Of a stretch of 64,000 nt of DNA, positions 45,801 through 54,836 are shown one piece after another. The notes under the pieces were generated by a model. It ran no database searches. It saw nothing but the letters and a program-made list of their open reading frames with translations, and was not told the DNA's origin. The stretch spans positions 1 through 64,000 of the forward strand of contig JAVCCG010000085.1 in NCBI GenBank assembly GCA_030765605.1, written 5' to 3'. The number at the start of each line of letters is the position of its first letter. Position 1 is the stretch's first letter. A program made the translations under genes and the position numbers. The stretch is from Candidatus Alcyoniella australis (lineage in GTDB: Bacteria > Lernaellota > Lernaellaia > JAVCCG01 > Alcyoniellaceae).

Positions 45801-47456
45801 GTGAAAAGACTTACTCTGCTGATACTTACGTTTATCGCGCTGCTGGGCCTGCTGGTGTGCTCCAGCGCCCTGGCCGCGGAGCGCACGCGTACCGGCATGC
45901 TCTCGATCAACCTCAAGGGCCAGGTCATCGGCGCGGAGCGTTATGAGATCTACTACCATGAAAACGGCAATGTCAGGGCCAACGGCACCATCGGCCTCAA
46001 ACAGGAAAACAGCAGCACCGAGCTGTTGACCGACCTGCGACTCAAGGGCCCGGACGAGACGTTCGAGGGATACCAACTTGAGGCCGACATCAACAAGGTG
46101 CCCAACAGCCTGTCGATCACCCTCGAAAACGACAAGGCGCGGGCGCAGGTGATCTCGGTAATGGGACAGCACGACAAGCTGTTGGAGATCGACCCGCATA
46201 CGCTGATCGTCGAGAATAGTGTGTTCCACCTCTACCAGCTCGTGGCCGACCGCTACAACTTCCGCATCGGTGGTAGGCAAGAAATCAACGTTATTCTCGG
46301 CACGAGCCTGACGTACCATCATACCTGGATCGAGTTTCGCGGGCGGACGCCGATCGCCGTGGGCGAAAAGACCTACTACGGCAAACGGCTCTATCTCGAC
46401 CTGGAGAATTTCGGCGTCCATATCTGGATCGACGACGATGGCGAGCTGCTCAAGGTCGAAATCCCGATCCAGGGCCTAAGCGCCACGCGCACCGACTACA
46501 CCGGCCTCGAGGTCGACATCGCTCCCGCACCTAAATATCGGCCGAGCGCCGATCTGATCTATCGCAACGTCAGTTTCAAATCGGGTGATTATCAGCTTGC
46601 GGGCACGATCAGCCTGCCCGCCCTGGCTGTACGGCCGCTGCCGGGCCTGGTGTTTATCAACGACAGCGGTCCGCAGACGCGCAACGGGATCGTGCCCAAG
46701 ATCGGGCTCTACATCGGCACCGGCGAGCTACTGGATGAGTTGAGCAAGTTCGGATTCGTGGTGCTGCGCTACGACGAGCCGGGGGTCGGCCAAAGCCAGG
46801 GGGCCTTCCCCCTGTCGAGCCTGATCACCACCGAGGCCGACGTCAACGCGGCGCTACAGATGCTTGCCGGTCGGCCGGAGGTCGATCCGCAACGGCTGGC
46901 GGTGATCGGACAGGGCGAGGGAGCGATGATCGCAATGCGAATCGCGGCGCGCAATCCGGCCATCAAGGCCTGCGCCCTACTCGCACCCAGCGCCATGCCG
47001 CTGAACGAACTCGCCGTGTGGCAGGTGCAGCGTAGGCTGTCGCAGCAAGGTGCGCAGCCCGACGAGTGGAAGAACGATCCGGTGGTCACAACTTTCGACG
47101 AGGCGCGCGACAGCGACGAACGCTGGACCGTGGTCGCAATGAAACCGGTGGACCTCAACGTATTCCGCGAGCTGATCAATACCGCGCCCCAGCAGCAGGT
47201 CACCAAAATCCGTGTGCCGATGTTCATCGCCGCAGCCGGCCGCGACGCCCAAATGCCGCCCGGGCAGGGGCAAACGCTGGCCACGGCCGCGCGCAACGGC
47301 GGCAACGCTTCGGTACGCTACAAACTGTTCGCCGAGCTCGACCACTTCTTCCGCCGCGGCACCGGCAGTATCTCCGACTACTCCGACGAGACGCGATCAA
47401 TCGATCGCGAGTTCCTCGATGCCCTTGGCGACTGGCTGCGCGAGGCGCTCAAATAG
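45801..47456 (+). CDS. Secreted alpha/beta hydrolase-fold protein lacking the nucleophile Ser
   Basis: GTG at 45801 follows AGGAGG at 6-base spacing; 551 aa. A signal peptide (LTLLILTFIALLGLLVCSSALAA) leads to a beta-rich N-terminal domain (about 30-245) and a C-terminal hydrolase fold: GLVFINDSGPQTRNG, VLRYDEPGVGQSQG, then RLAVIGQGEGAMIAMRIAA. Relatives have G-H-S-E-G at this elbow; here position 372 is Gly (G-Q-G-E-G), so no Ser nucleophile. An Asp (AAGRDAQMPPG) and a His (AELDHFFRRG) remain. It is probably inactive as an esterase or uses another chemistry. Its stop shares a base with the transglycosylase start. Confidence 0.78.
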   Translation: MKRLTLLILTFIALLGLLVCSSALAAERTRTGMLSINLKGQVIGAERYEIYYHENGNVRANGTIGLKQENSSTELLTDLRLKGPDETFEGYQLEADINKVPNSLSITLENDKARAQVISVMGQHDKLLEIDPHTLIVENSVFHLYQLVADRYNFRIGGRQEINVILGTSLTYHHTWIEFRGRTPIAVGEKTYYGKRLYLDLENFGVHIWIDDDGELLKVEIPIQGLSATRTDYTGLEVDIAPAPKYRPSADLIYRNVSFKSGDYQLAGTISLPALAVRPLPGLVFINDSGPQTRNGIVPKIGLYIGTGELLDELSKFGFVVLRYDEPGVGQSQGAFPLSSLITTEADVNAALQMLAGRPEVDPQRLAVIGQGEGAMIAMRIAARNPAIKACALLAPSAMPLNELAVWQVQRRLSQQGAQPDEWKNDPVVTTFDEARDSDERWTVVAMKPVDLNVFRELINTAPQQQVTKIRVPMFIAAAGRDAQMPPGQGQTLATAARNGGNASVRYKLFAELDHFFRRGTGSISDYSDETRSIDREFLDALGDWLREALK

Positions 47457-48058
47457 TGCTCACAGCGCTGCTGCTGGCCGCAACGCTCGCGGTTACCGAC
47501 GCCGCCCCGCCCCTGGTTGCAGCGGTTGACCAGACGGCGGTGTTGCACCCGACCGCAGACGCATTGGACGACGGAGACGCGCTGGCCCAGATGCTCTCCG
47601 GCAAGACCGAGCCCGATGAGGTTCGAACCGTCGCGCCCCATCGCGGCCGGTATTACAAGCCAGAGCAGATCGAGCTGATCATTACGCGGGTGGCGATCGA
47701 CGAGCAGATCAATCCCTACCTGGCTTTGGCGTTAATCGAAACCGAATCGAGCCTCAATCCATACGCCGCAAGTCCGGCGGGCGCGCTGGGCCTGACCCAG
47801 ATGCTACCGGCCACGGCGCGCCGCTTCGGCGTGGAAAACATCTGGGACCCCGAGCAGAACGTGCGCGGCGGCCTGCGCTACCTCAAGTTCCTGCTCGGAA
47901 TTTTCGACGGCGACCTGCGGCTGGCGCTGGCGGCCTACAACGCGGGCATCCCAGCAGTGCTTTACTACGGCGACGTGCCGCCCTACAGCGAGACGCGCAG
48001 CTTTGTGGCGCGAATCTTCCGCCGCTTCAGCGAGCGGATGTTCCAAGGACGAAATTAG
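47456..48058 (+). CDS. Lytic transglycosylase (SLT domain), small secreted form
   Basis: GTG at 47456 overlaps the previous stop by one base (TAGTG). The 200-aa protein has a signal-like start (MLTALLLAATLAVTDAAPP) and a compact SLT domain: INPYLALALIETESSLNPYAASPAGALGLTQMLPATARRFG with the catalytic Glu, then NVRGGLRYLKFLLGIFDGDLRLALAAYNAG. It would cleave peptidoglycan glycan strands non-hydrolytically. The open frame to 47066 upstream is a shadow of the hydrolase gene. Confidence 0.88.
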   Translation: MLTALLLAATLAVTDAAPPLVAAVDQTAVLHPTADALDDGDALAQMLSGKTEPDEVRTVAPHRGRYYKPEQIELIITRVAIDEQINPYLALALIETESSLNPYAASPAGALGLTQMLPATARRFGVENIWDPEQNVRGGLRYLKFLLGIFDGDLRLALAAYNAGIPAVLYYGDVPPYSETRSFVARIFRRFSERMFQGRN

Positions 48059-48125
48059 CCCGGCTTTCGCATGCGGGCGCTTGAGGTTAAAATGTCGCTC
48101 CTGCCAAAACCTCTCGAGGTTAAAA

Positions 48126-49397
48126 ATGCCTAATAGACTACTGACCACGATCTTGCTGACGATCGTCGTATGCTGCGCCGGACTGACCGTCGGCTGCGTG
48201 TACGACGATGATCAGGCCGCTCCTTCGGACCTGGCCCCGGGCCCGGAGGCCGACTCGGCCCGCGCCGTTGATCGGCCGTTCGTGCCGCTGGCCGACGAGC
48301 CGCCGCCGGTGGCCGAGCTGATCGCGCAGGGCAAGGCCGCACTGAACGAGCGCGACGCCCAGACCGCACACGAGAAGTTCCTGCGGGCGATCGTGTTCGA
48401 CGCGGACAATTCCGACGCGGCCTGCGGTCTGGTGCTCGCCGACGGAATCATCGTGCTCGACGCGCTGGTGGCTCTGCCCGGCCAGTTAGAGGATCCGGCG
48501 ATGCCCGGGAAGTCAGGCGGCATTGGCGAAAACCTGCAGCGGGTCGTCCAGACCTCGCTGCTGCCGCCGCTGTACGAAATGCTGGCGATGATCAAGATCA
48601 CCCAGAACGATCCGCACTTCAGCTTCTGGCTGGAGCACTACCCGCTGATCATCGACGGCGACACCTGGCTGTTCGACCTGGGCAAGGAATGGGACGCCGC
48701 GGACATGATCGCCGCTCGCGGCTATACCTACATGTTGCTCGGGCTGAGCGACACGCTGCTCAGCCTTGAGGCCGACTTCAACTGGCACACGGTATTCAAC
48801 TGGGACTACGGCTTCGGCGGCGACATCGACCAGATGATCATCAACATCTGCGATTTGCTGATCGTGCTGCTGACCGACGAGGACTACCCGAACTTCCTCC
48901 GGCTTAACCAGGAGGGCGCTACGCTGCTGCCCAAGGCCGGAATCGAATGGGGCCGCGGACTGCGCGACCTGGGACTGTGCCTCGACCTGGCCCGCGCTGA
49001 AAGCGATTTCCAGGGCGACGACGTGTTCGGCTATATCGATGAAAACGGCAACCACGCCTGGGACGTTGACGAGCGGATGCACGTGCCGTACTTCGGCGAT
49101 CTCACCGACGCCGGCACCGTAACGCTCTCCTTGTTCCAATATTACAGCCAGGGCATCGGCGCGAGTTTCCTCGACGGCACGGACGAGGATATCGACCCGG
49201 ACAACCCCAACCTGTGGAACCTCAACGAGCTGGACATGCTCTCGTTCCACCTGGGGCTGGGGCTGCCGCTGTTTGACTTGGAGATCGACTTCGGCCAGTT
49301 CTTCCGCGACGCCCAACCCGACGGACTGCACACTACGCTGCTGCTGCTCGCCGACTTAATCAAGGAAGCCCTCGAGGCCGACGGAGGTGTCCGATGA
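48126..49397 (+). CDS. Lipoprotein with helical, TPR-like domain
   Basis: ATG at 48126 gives 423 aa with lipobox LTVGC (Cys24) followed by acidic YDDDQ. A tetratricopeptide-like segment (VAELIAQGKAALNERDAQTAHEKFLRAIVFDADNSDAACGLVLAD) and a long helical region follow, with a late EF-hand-like string (FGYIDENGNHAWDVDERM). No known family recognised, but the layout resembles TRAP-type or chaperone-like lipoproteins. It leads an operon of four overlapping genes for secreted proteins; its stop overlaps the next start (ATGA). Confidence 0.65.
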   Translation: MPNRLLTTILLTIVVCCAGLTVGCVYDDDQAAPSDLAPGPEADSARAVDRPFVPLADEPPPVAELIAQGKAALNERDAQTAHEKFLRAIVFDADNSDAACGLVLADGIIVLDALVALPGQLEDPAMPGKSGGIGENLQRVVQTSLLPPLYEMLAMIKITQNDPHFSFWLEHYPLIIDGDTWLFDLGKEWDAADMIAARGYTYMLLGLSDTLLSLEADFNWHTVFNWDYGFGGDIDQMIINICDLLIVLLTDEDYPNFLRLNQEGATLLPKAGIEWGRGLRDLGLCLDLARAESDFQGDDVFGYIDENGNHAWDVDERMHVPYFGDLTDAGTVTLSLFQYYSQGIGASFLDGTDEDIDPDNPNLWNLNELDMLSFHLGLGLPLFDLEIDFGQFFRDAQPDGLHTTLLLLADLIKEALEADGGVR

Positions 49398-50731
49398 ACC
49401 GCTCGCGACTGCTCAATCTTTGCTGGCCGGCCTTGGCGCTGATCCTGATCTGCGGCCTGCTGTCCTTCGCCGCCTGCCAGGAGGATGAAGACAAGCCCGA
49501 CGTGTGGCACGACGACGACAGCGGCGACGACGATGACGACGACGACGCCTGGACGCCGCCGACCTGCGAGCTGGCCCAGGTGCCGGCTCTGCCGCTGCCC
49601 GAGCGCGCCTCTCCCAACGTAATCACCTTTGACGAGACCGGCCGGATGTCGATCAACGGCCAGCCGTTCTTCCCTTGGGGCTTCTACGGGGTGGACCACG
49701 AGGACGGCAGTATGGACGAGCTGGCCGCCATCGGCTTTAACAACGCCGAGACCTCGTCGGGCTGCTGCCAGGGCGAGCAACTGCAAGAGCACATCGACTA
49801 CATCAACGCCGCGCAGGACGCCGGGCTGTTCGCCTGGGTCAAGGCGCTCAAGCCGACCAGCCAACTCGACAGCGTGCCGCGCGCCACTCTTGAGGACTAC
49901 ATCACCCAGCGCTCCGAGCTGCCGGGGCTGATGGGCTGGTACACATTCGACGAGCCGGGACTGCACGGCGTGGACGTCGCGCTGGCGCAAGAGCTCAACG
50001 ACCTGTTTAACGAGGTGGCACCGACCATCCCGACGACGCTGGTAATGATGGCCTCGGTGCCCTATGAGACCTACATCGATTACTGCAACGTGTTCATGGT
50101 CGACCCCTACCCCGTACCGTTCATGCCCATCGGTTTGGTGACCACCCAAATCCAGGGCGCGCTCGAGGCGGCCCAGGGGCGCGGCGCCAACGGCGGAGTC
50201 AAGCCGGTGTGGGGCGTGTTGCAGGCCTTTGACTGGCAGCTTTTATGGGGCACCAAGCCCGTGGGCGAGCCCTGGCGGCCCACCCCCGACGAGCTGCGCA
50301 ACATGGCCTACCAGGCCGTGGCAGCAGGCGCCCAGGGCGTCGTCTATTGGAATTACAGCCACCTGCGCGCGTCCGAGAGCTGGGAGGGTTTCCAAGTTCT
50401 GGCCCGTCAGATCACCTCGCTCAACGCGATCTGGGTCAGCGACACATTGGATAGCTCGGCGCTGATGCCCGGCGATCAGTCGACCAGCACGGTGGTGACG
50501 CGGCTGTTCCAGTTCGACGGCCGCCATTATTTGCTGGCGGTCAACAACGGACTGACCTCCACCAGCGCGACCTTCGACATCTCGAGCCTGGGCGACAATC
50601 CGTGCGCCATTGACTACTTCGACGAGCAGGTGCGCCTGGTCAGCCGCGAGGGCACGTTCACCGAGATCTTCGAGAACCTCGGCGTGCGGTTGTTCCAGAT
50701 AACCGACGAGGCCAAGGGAGGATGCCGATGA
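49394..50731 (+). CDS. Asp-tract lipoprotein with TIM-barrel glycosidase-like domain
   Basis: The 445-aa protein has lipobox SFAAC (Cys28) followed immediately by an Asp tract (QEDEDKPDVWHDDDSGDDDD and more). Then comes a barrel-like domain: INGQPFFPWGFYGVDHEDGSMDELAAIGFN, GLFAWVKALKP, PGLMGWYTFDEPGLHG with Asp-Glu in a strand end, VVYWNYSHLRASESW, and a beta C-terminal domain (YLLAVNNGLTSTSATFDIS). The order resembles glycoside hydrolases of the GH5/GH42/DUF4434 kind. The Glu in TFDEPG may be catalytic (inference). Confidence 0.68.
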   Translation: MNRSRLLNLCWPALALILICGLLSFAACQEDEDKPDVWHDDDSGDDDDDDDAWTPPTCELAQVPALPLPERASPNVITFDETGRMSINGQPFFPWGFYGVDHEDGSMDELAAIGFNNAETSSGCCQGEQLQEHIDYINAAQDAGLFAWVKALKPTSQLDSVPRATLEDYITQRSELPGLMGWYTFDEPGLHGVDVALAQELNDLFNEVAPTIPTTLVMMASVPYETYIDYCNVFMVDPYPVPFMPIGLVTTQIQGALEAAQGRGANGGVKPVWGVLQAFDWQLLWGTKPVGEPWRPTPDELRNMAYQAVAAGAQGVVYWNYSHLRASESWEGFQVLARQITSLNAIWVSDTLDSSALMPGDQSTSTVVTRLFQFDGRHYLLAVNNGLTSTSATFDISSLGDNPCAIDYFDEQVRLVSREGTFTEIFENLGVRLFQITDEAKGGCR

Positions 50732-52767
50732 GAACTCTGCCGACTGTGGTGTTGATCGCGTTGGTCGTGCTCGCACTGGCCCTGCCGGCCCAGGCCGCGC
50801 TCAAGGCGTTGGTCGTCGATCCCAACCTCAAGCTGCGGCCCGGCGATGATCCGACCGGCGCTGCCGGTGCGGTGCTGCAGGCCGCTCGCAACGAGTACGA
50901 GCCGTTCCAGGTAGTGGTGTTCGACGATTCCGGCGCCGCACTCAGCGGATGCGACGCCTCGGTCTCGGCGCTGGCAGGCCCCGAGGGCGAGCAAATCGCC
51001 GCCAACGAGATCACGCTGTTCCGCGAGTGGTACATCGAGGTGATCATCCCCAGCCAAAAGCCGATCGACCCCGCGGCCTCGGGCTTTTGGCCCGACGGCC
51101 TGATCCCGTTCGTAGACGAGTGGGACGGCGAGGACCGCGACGGGTCGCCGTTCAACGTGGAGGCAGGCGGCTTCGTGATGTTGTGGGTCGATGTACACAT
51201 CCCGTTGGGCCAGCAGCCGGGCGATTATGCCGGCTCGCTGTCCGTGACCTGCGATGACAAGGCAGCCGTGCAGATCCCGATCGAGCTTACGGTCTGGGAC
51301 TTCACCGTACCCGAGAAGATCACCGGCGCCTCGAACTACGGCTACAGTTGCGGCAACTCCTACAACACCCACGTGCGCATGGGGTCAAGCCCAAACCGCG
51401 ATACACTCAACGACCGCTATTTTGCCGAGGCGCTTAAGCACCGGATGGGAATCAGCTCGCCGTGCTACTCCCCGACGTGGAGCTGGGACGGTTCGAGCGG
51501 CAGCTTTGACTGGACCACCTTCGACGCCCAGATGGGACCGTTCTACGACGGCGAGGTTCTACCCTGGGCCGTGGAGCTGCCCAACATGCGCCTGCCCTAC
51601 GGCGGCTCGTCCACTGACGAGCGCCGCGCCTATTGGGCGGCGTTCGCCCAGCACTTCCGCGAAAAGGGCTGGCTGGACAAGCTCTATCTCTACCTGCCCG
51701 ACGAGCCGACTCCGGCCGAATATCAAAACCTGGTGAACATCGCCGAACTGCTGCACAGCGCCGATTCCGAGCTGCGCGCCATGGCCACCGAGCAGGTCGA
51801 TCCAGCGCTGATGGGCTCGGTCGACATCTGGTGCCCGGACGAGCCGCTGTTCTCCGACAGCCTGCCCTGGGGTCCCTACCCCGAGGACTATCCTCCGCGA
51901 CAGGCCCTGGGCGAAGAGGCCTGGATGTACAACTGCATGAGCGCACAGTTTATGGTCGACTACACCAACTACTTCATTGACTCCCAAGGGCTGCACGCGC
52001 GGCTGTTCCAGTGGGTGACCTGGCGCTACCACTTCACCGGCACGCTTTACTGGCAGAGCAACTACGGCATGCGCTCGGGCCACGACGTGTGGTACGAGCC
52101 CTGGGAAGACACCTGGTTCTGCAACGGCGACGGCAACCTGTTCTATCCCGGAGCGCCCTCAATGATCGGCGGCAGCAGCGATATCCCGATCGCCTCGATG
52201 CGCATGAAGCTGATCCGCGAGGGACAGGAGGACTACGAGTACTTCCGCCTGGCCGACGCCATGGGCAAGTCCGAGCAGGTCGACACCCTGCTGCGCAGCG
52301 TGGTTCGCAAGAGCTGGGACTGGTCGCACGATCCGGCGGACACGATGCGCGTGCGCGAGCAGATCGCCCAAATCATCCTCGGCCAGGGCGATTCCACGCC
52401 CCCGGACGAGCCCGGCGCGCTCGCCCTCGAGGCCGGGGACGCGACGATCAGCGTCAGTTGGACCGACCCTGCCGACGCTGACCTGGCCTCCTGCGCGGTC
52501 TACATCGGCAAGTACCCCGACGACCGCCAGTGGCTGGTCGACGTGGCCGCGGGCACGGGCCAGTACATCATCGAGGACCTGGCCAACGGCCAGACCTATT
52601 ACATCGCGCTGGACGCGGCCGACCAGTGGGGCAACCGCAGCGCTTTCACCGACGAAATCGCGGCCACGCCCCAGGGCGCGGACGATGACGACGATGATGA
52701 CGACGACGATACGGGCGCGGACGACGACGACAACGAGGAGCCGACCTGGAACGGTTGCGGCTGCTGA
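50728..52767 (+). CDS. DUF4091 glycosidase-like protein with Fn3 and Asp-Cys tail
   Basis: Two ATGs (50722, 50728) follow GGGAGG; the second has better spacing. The 679-aa protein has a signal peptide without lipobox (TVVLIALVVLALALPAQA), a long barrel-type domain and near the end IREGQEDYEYFRLADAMGK, the diagnostic motif of DUF4091. A fibronectin III module follows (PPDEPGALALEAGDATISVSW, YYIALDAADQWGNRS), then an Asp tract and the terminal TWNGCGC. The tail recalls the one at 1350-1379 and may be a sorting or anchoring signal. Overlaps neighbours on both sides. Confidence 0.78.
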   Translation: MRTLPTVVLIALVVLALALPAQAALKALVVDPNLKLRPGDDPTGAAGAVLQAARNEYEPFQVVVFDDSGAALSGCDASVSALAGPEGEQIAANEITLFREWYIEVIIPSQKPIDPAASGFWPDGLIPFVDEWDGEDRDGSPFNVEAGGFVMLWVDVHIPLGQQPGDYAGSLSVTCDDKAAVQIPIELTVWDFTVPEKITGASNYGYSCGNSYNTHVRMGSSPNRDTLNDRYFAEALKHRMGISSPCYSPTWSWDGSSGSFDWTTFDAQMGPFYDGEVLPWAVELPNMRLPYGGSSTDERRAYWAAFAQHFREKGWLDKLYLYLPDEPTPAEYQNLVNIAELLHSADSELRAMATEQVDPALMGSVDIWCPDEPLFSDSLPWGPYPEDYPPRQALGEEAWMYNCMSAQFMVDYTNYFIDSQGLHARLFQWVTWRYHFTGTLYWQSNYGMRSGHDVWYEPWEDTWFCNGDGNLFYPGAPSMIGGSSDIPIASMRMKLIREGQEDYEYFRLADAMGKSEQVDTLLRSVVRKSWDWSHDPADTMRVREQIAQIILGQGDSTPPDEPGALALEAGDATISVSWTDPADADLASCAVYIGKYPDDRQWLVDVAAGTGQYIIEDLANGQTYYIALDAADQWGNRSAFTDEIAATPQGADDDDDDDDDDTGADDDDNEEPTWNGCGC

Positions 52768-54215
52768 CGCTGCTGCTGGTCGCCCTGTGCCTGGGCTGCT
52801 CGGGCAAGGGCGAGCGACCGGCAATGGTCGAGGTGCCCTCCGGCCCGTGCATTATCGGAGCCGACCGCGATCAGGACGGCGATTCCACGCCCGACGAGTG
52901 GCCGTTGCGAACAGTGGAGGTCGGTCGCTTTGAGATCGACCGGCTGGAAACGACCCTCGGCCAATACCTCGAATGCGTAGCAGTCGGCGCCTGCCCCGCA
53001 ACCCCCGAAGAACTGCACAACGTACCGAGCAACAGCTGCAACTGGAGTCGAGCGGACAAGCTTGAGCATCCGGTGAACTGCGTGACCTGGAAGCAGGCCG
53101 ACGCCTACTGCCGCTGGAAGAATAAACGTCTGCCCAGCGAAATCGAGTGGGAAAAGGCCGCCCGGGGAACCGACGGACGACGCTATCCCTGGGGCGAACA
53201 ATGGATCCCGGGTCGCGCCAACGTGGGCGACGGTCGCTTCACCCAGCCGGTGGGCGGCTATCCCAAAGGGGCGAGTCCCTACGGCATGCTCGACGCCCTG
53301 GGCAACGTGATGGAGTGGACCGCCGATTCCTACGAGGAAGGCCTGAATCCGGGGATCTCGCAACGTGCGGCGCGCGGTAAAAACCGCGTAGTGCGCGGCG
53401 GCGGGTTCGGCTCCGGCGACTGGGGACGGCGGCTGTCGTACCGCGACTGGTACGCGCCGGACCATCGCGACCCGCGTATCGGTTTTCGCTGCGCGCGCGG
53501 CCCGGCCTTGCCCACCGACGTCAAGAAAGCAACGCCCTGTCGCTTCGCTGGATTCAGCCAAAAGCTGAGAGTGCCCGCAGGCGAGTTCACGGTCGGCTGC
53601 GATCCGCAACAGCGCGACGACTGCCAGCCGGGCAACCCATCCCGCAAGGTACGCCTGCACAGCTTCGAGATCGACGCGCGCGAGGTCGGCGTCTACGACT
53701 ATTTGCAATGCGTCCAGGCCGGGAAATGCACCCTGCCCGACCCGGGCAAGTACTGCAACTTCGGCAAGGCCGACCGCCTCGACCATCCTGTCAACTGCAT
53801 TGATCAACAGCAGGCGCGCGACTATTGTGCTTTTCGCAACGGACGGCTGCCCACTGCCCTGGAGTGGGAAAAGGCCGCGCGCGGCATTGACGGTCGACGC
53901 TTTCCCTGGGGCGAGAGTCAACCGACCTGCAATCTGACCTGCAGCGGCATCAACGGCTCGGGCTGCGGCAAGGACCGGACGTTCGTCGCCGGCAGCCTGC
54001 TGGCCGGTGCCTCGCCCTACGGCGCATTGGACATGGCGGGCAATGTCTGGGAATGGACCGTCGATCGCGATCCGGCGCGAGACGGAGCGATGATCGTCAA
54101 GGGCGGCGCCTGGGACGAGCGCGCGGGCCTGCCCGCGTACAGGTTCCGTTCGCACCCGGCCGCGGCGCGTGTGGACAACGTCGGCCTGCGTTGCGTCTAC
54201 GCTTCTCCTAACTGA
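52755..54215 (+). CDS. Lipoprotein with two tandem FGE-sulfatase-fold domains
   Basis: TTG at 52755 lies within the end of the previous gene (13-base overlap) and starts a short lipoprotein signal (LRLLTLLLVALCLGC, Cys15). Two copies of the formylglycine-generating-enzyme fold follow (about 22-255 and 265-486), each with the set HPVNC-(V/I)-x(2)QA.AYC, RLP(S/T)..EWEKAARG.DGRR(Y/F)PWG, GASPYG(M/A)LD..GNV(M/W)EWT.D and a final GxR C. The Cys pair of true FGE active sites is not seen in the RGGGFGSGDWG region, so a structural role is likelier than sulfatase activation. Last gene of the operon. Confidence 0.82.
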   Translation: MRLLTLLLVALCLGCSGKGERPAMVEVPSGPCIIGADRDQDGDSTPDEWPLRTVEVGRFEIDRLETTLGQYLECVAVGACPATPEELHNVPSNSCNWSRADKLEHPVNCVTWKQADAYCRWKNKRLPSEIEWEKAARGTDGRRYPWGEQWIPGRANVGDGRFTQPVGGYPKGASPYGMLDALGNVMEWTADSYEEGLNPGISQRAARGKNRVVRGGGFGSGDWGRRLSYRDWYAPDHRDPRIGFRCARGPALPTDVKKATPCRFAGFSQKLRVPAGEFTVGCDPQQRDDCQPGNPSRKVRLHSFEIDAREVGVYDYLQCVQAGKCTLPDPGKYCNFGKADRLDHPVNCIDQQQARDYCAFRNGRLPTALEWEKAARGIDGRRFPWGESQPTCNLTCSGINGSGCGKDRTFVAGSLLAGASPYGALDMAGNVWEWTVDRDPARDGAMIVKGGAWDERAGLPAYRFRSHPAAARVDNVGLRCVYASPN

Positions 54216-54358
54216 TAAGTAATACCAGTGCTGCACTTTCAGCGCTGCTGAAAAACCAGCGCTCAATGAACCTCACGCTAACAGCCAAATTGATTTTTTT
54301 GTGCGGAATTTAGTAACCAAATTGCCCTCCGCCCGCGCTTAAAACAGATTGACGCATT

Positions 54359-54374
54359 TGGCACAACAGGTGCG
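54359..54374 (+). promoter_or_regulatory. Sigma-54-like promoter upstream of the small Asp-tail lipoprotein gene
   Basis: TGGCACAACAGGTGCG has TGGCAC, T-G-C and the GG/GC distance of 12 required for sigma-54. It shares 13 of 16 bases with the site before tolQ (23220). Initiation would be near 54386, about 65 bases before ATG 54450. Confidence 0.5.
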
Positions 54375-54449
54375 TTAGCTCCTTAACTGAGCTCGTGGAC
54401 AACATTCTCCATGCCGCGACAACCGTCATTAACATGAGGAGAAAACTCA

Positions 54450-54728
54450 ATGAGGACCGAATCCTAAAAACGTCTCATATTCCTGCTTGCCGCAGTCTCC
54501 ATGCTGGCACTGCTGGTCGGATGTATCCCCAACTTCACCGCCGGACCAAATTCTTCAGGTTCTTCAAGCAAAGACTTACCCGCAGGCAGCGGTGACCCCG
54601 GATCGCTAAACAACGGCGATTTTGCTGACGTCGAAATCCTGATTCTGGAAGACGGCACGCTCCATGCCCTGGCCATCGAAGTCGATGACGACAACGACGA
54701 TGATGATGACAATGACGACGAAAAATAG
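54450..54728 (+). pseudogene. Small lipoprotein with C-terminal Asp tract, early in-frame stop
   Basis: ATG at 54450 has an ideal AGGAG site 9 bases upstream. Codon 6 is TAA (54465-54467). The frame then continues through a perfect lipoprotein signal core (KRLIFLLAAVSMLALLVGC), a Ser/Gly-rich stretch and a C-terminal Asp/Asn run (VDDDNDDDDDNDDEK). The next in-frame ATG (54501) leaves only eight residues before the Cys, too short for a signal. Alternatively, one base too many in the A5 run at 54466-54470 would join ATG 54434 to the same frame. Either a recent pseudogene, recoding or an assembly error. Confidence 0.55.
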
Positions 54729-54767
54729 GTAAAGGTCTGGTTCTTTGAACCATATCTCCCTTCTACT

Positions 54768-54804
54768 GAGTTCCGCGCACACCTGCCAAGTGTGCGCGGA
54801 ACTC
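54768..54804 (+). terminator. 15-bp perfect hairpin, transcription terminator
   Basis: GAGTTCCGCGCACAC (54768-54782) pairs completely with GTGTGCGCGGAACTC (54790-54804) around a 7-base loop; TATTAT follows. It separates the small lipoprotein gene from the next unit 33 bases downstream. Confidence 0.75.
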
Positions 54805-54836
54805 TATTATCCGACCCGCGATGAGTTGGGCGACCG

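Noticed and set aside
52599-54266. 555-codon open frame on the minus strand
   Set aside because: Antisense to the FGE-fold lipoprotein and the end of the DUF4091 gene; composition is that of a codon shadow.
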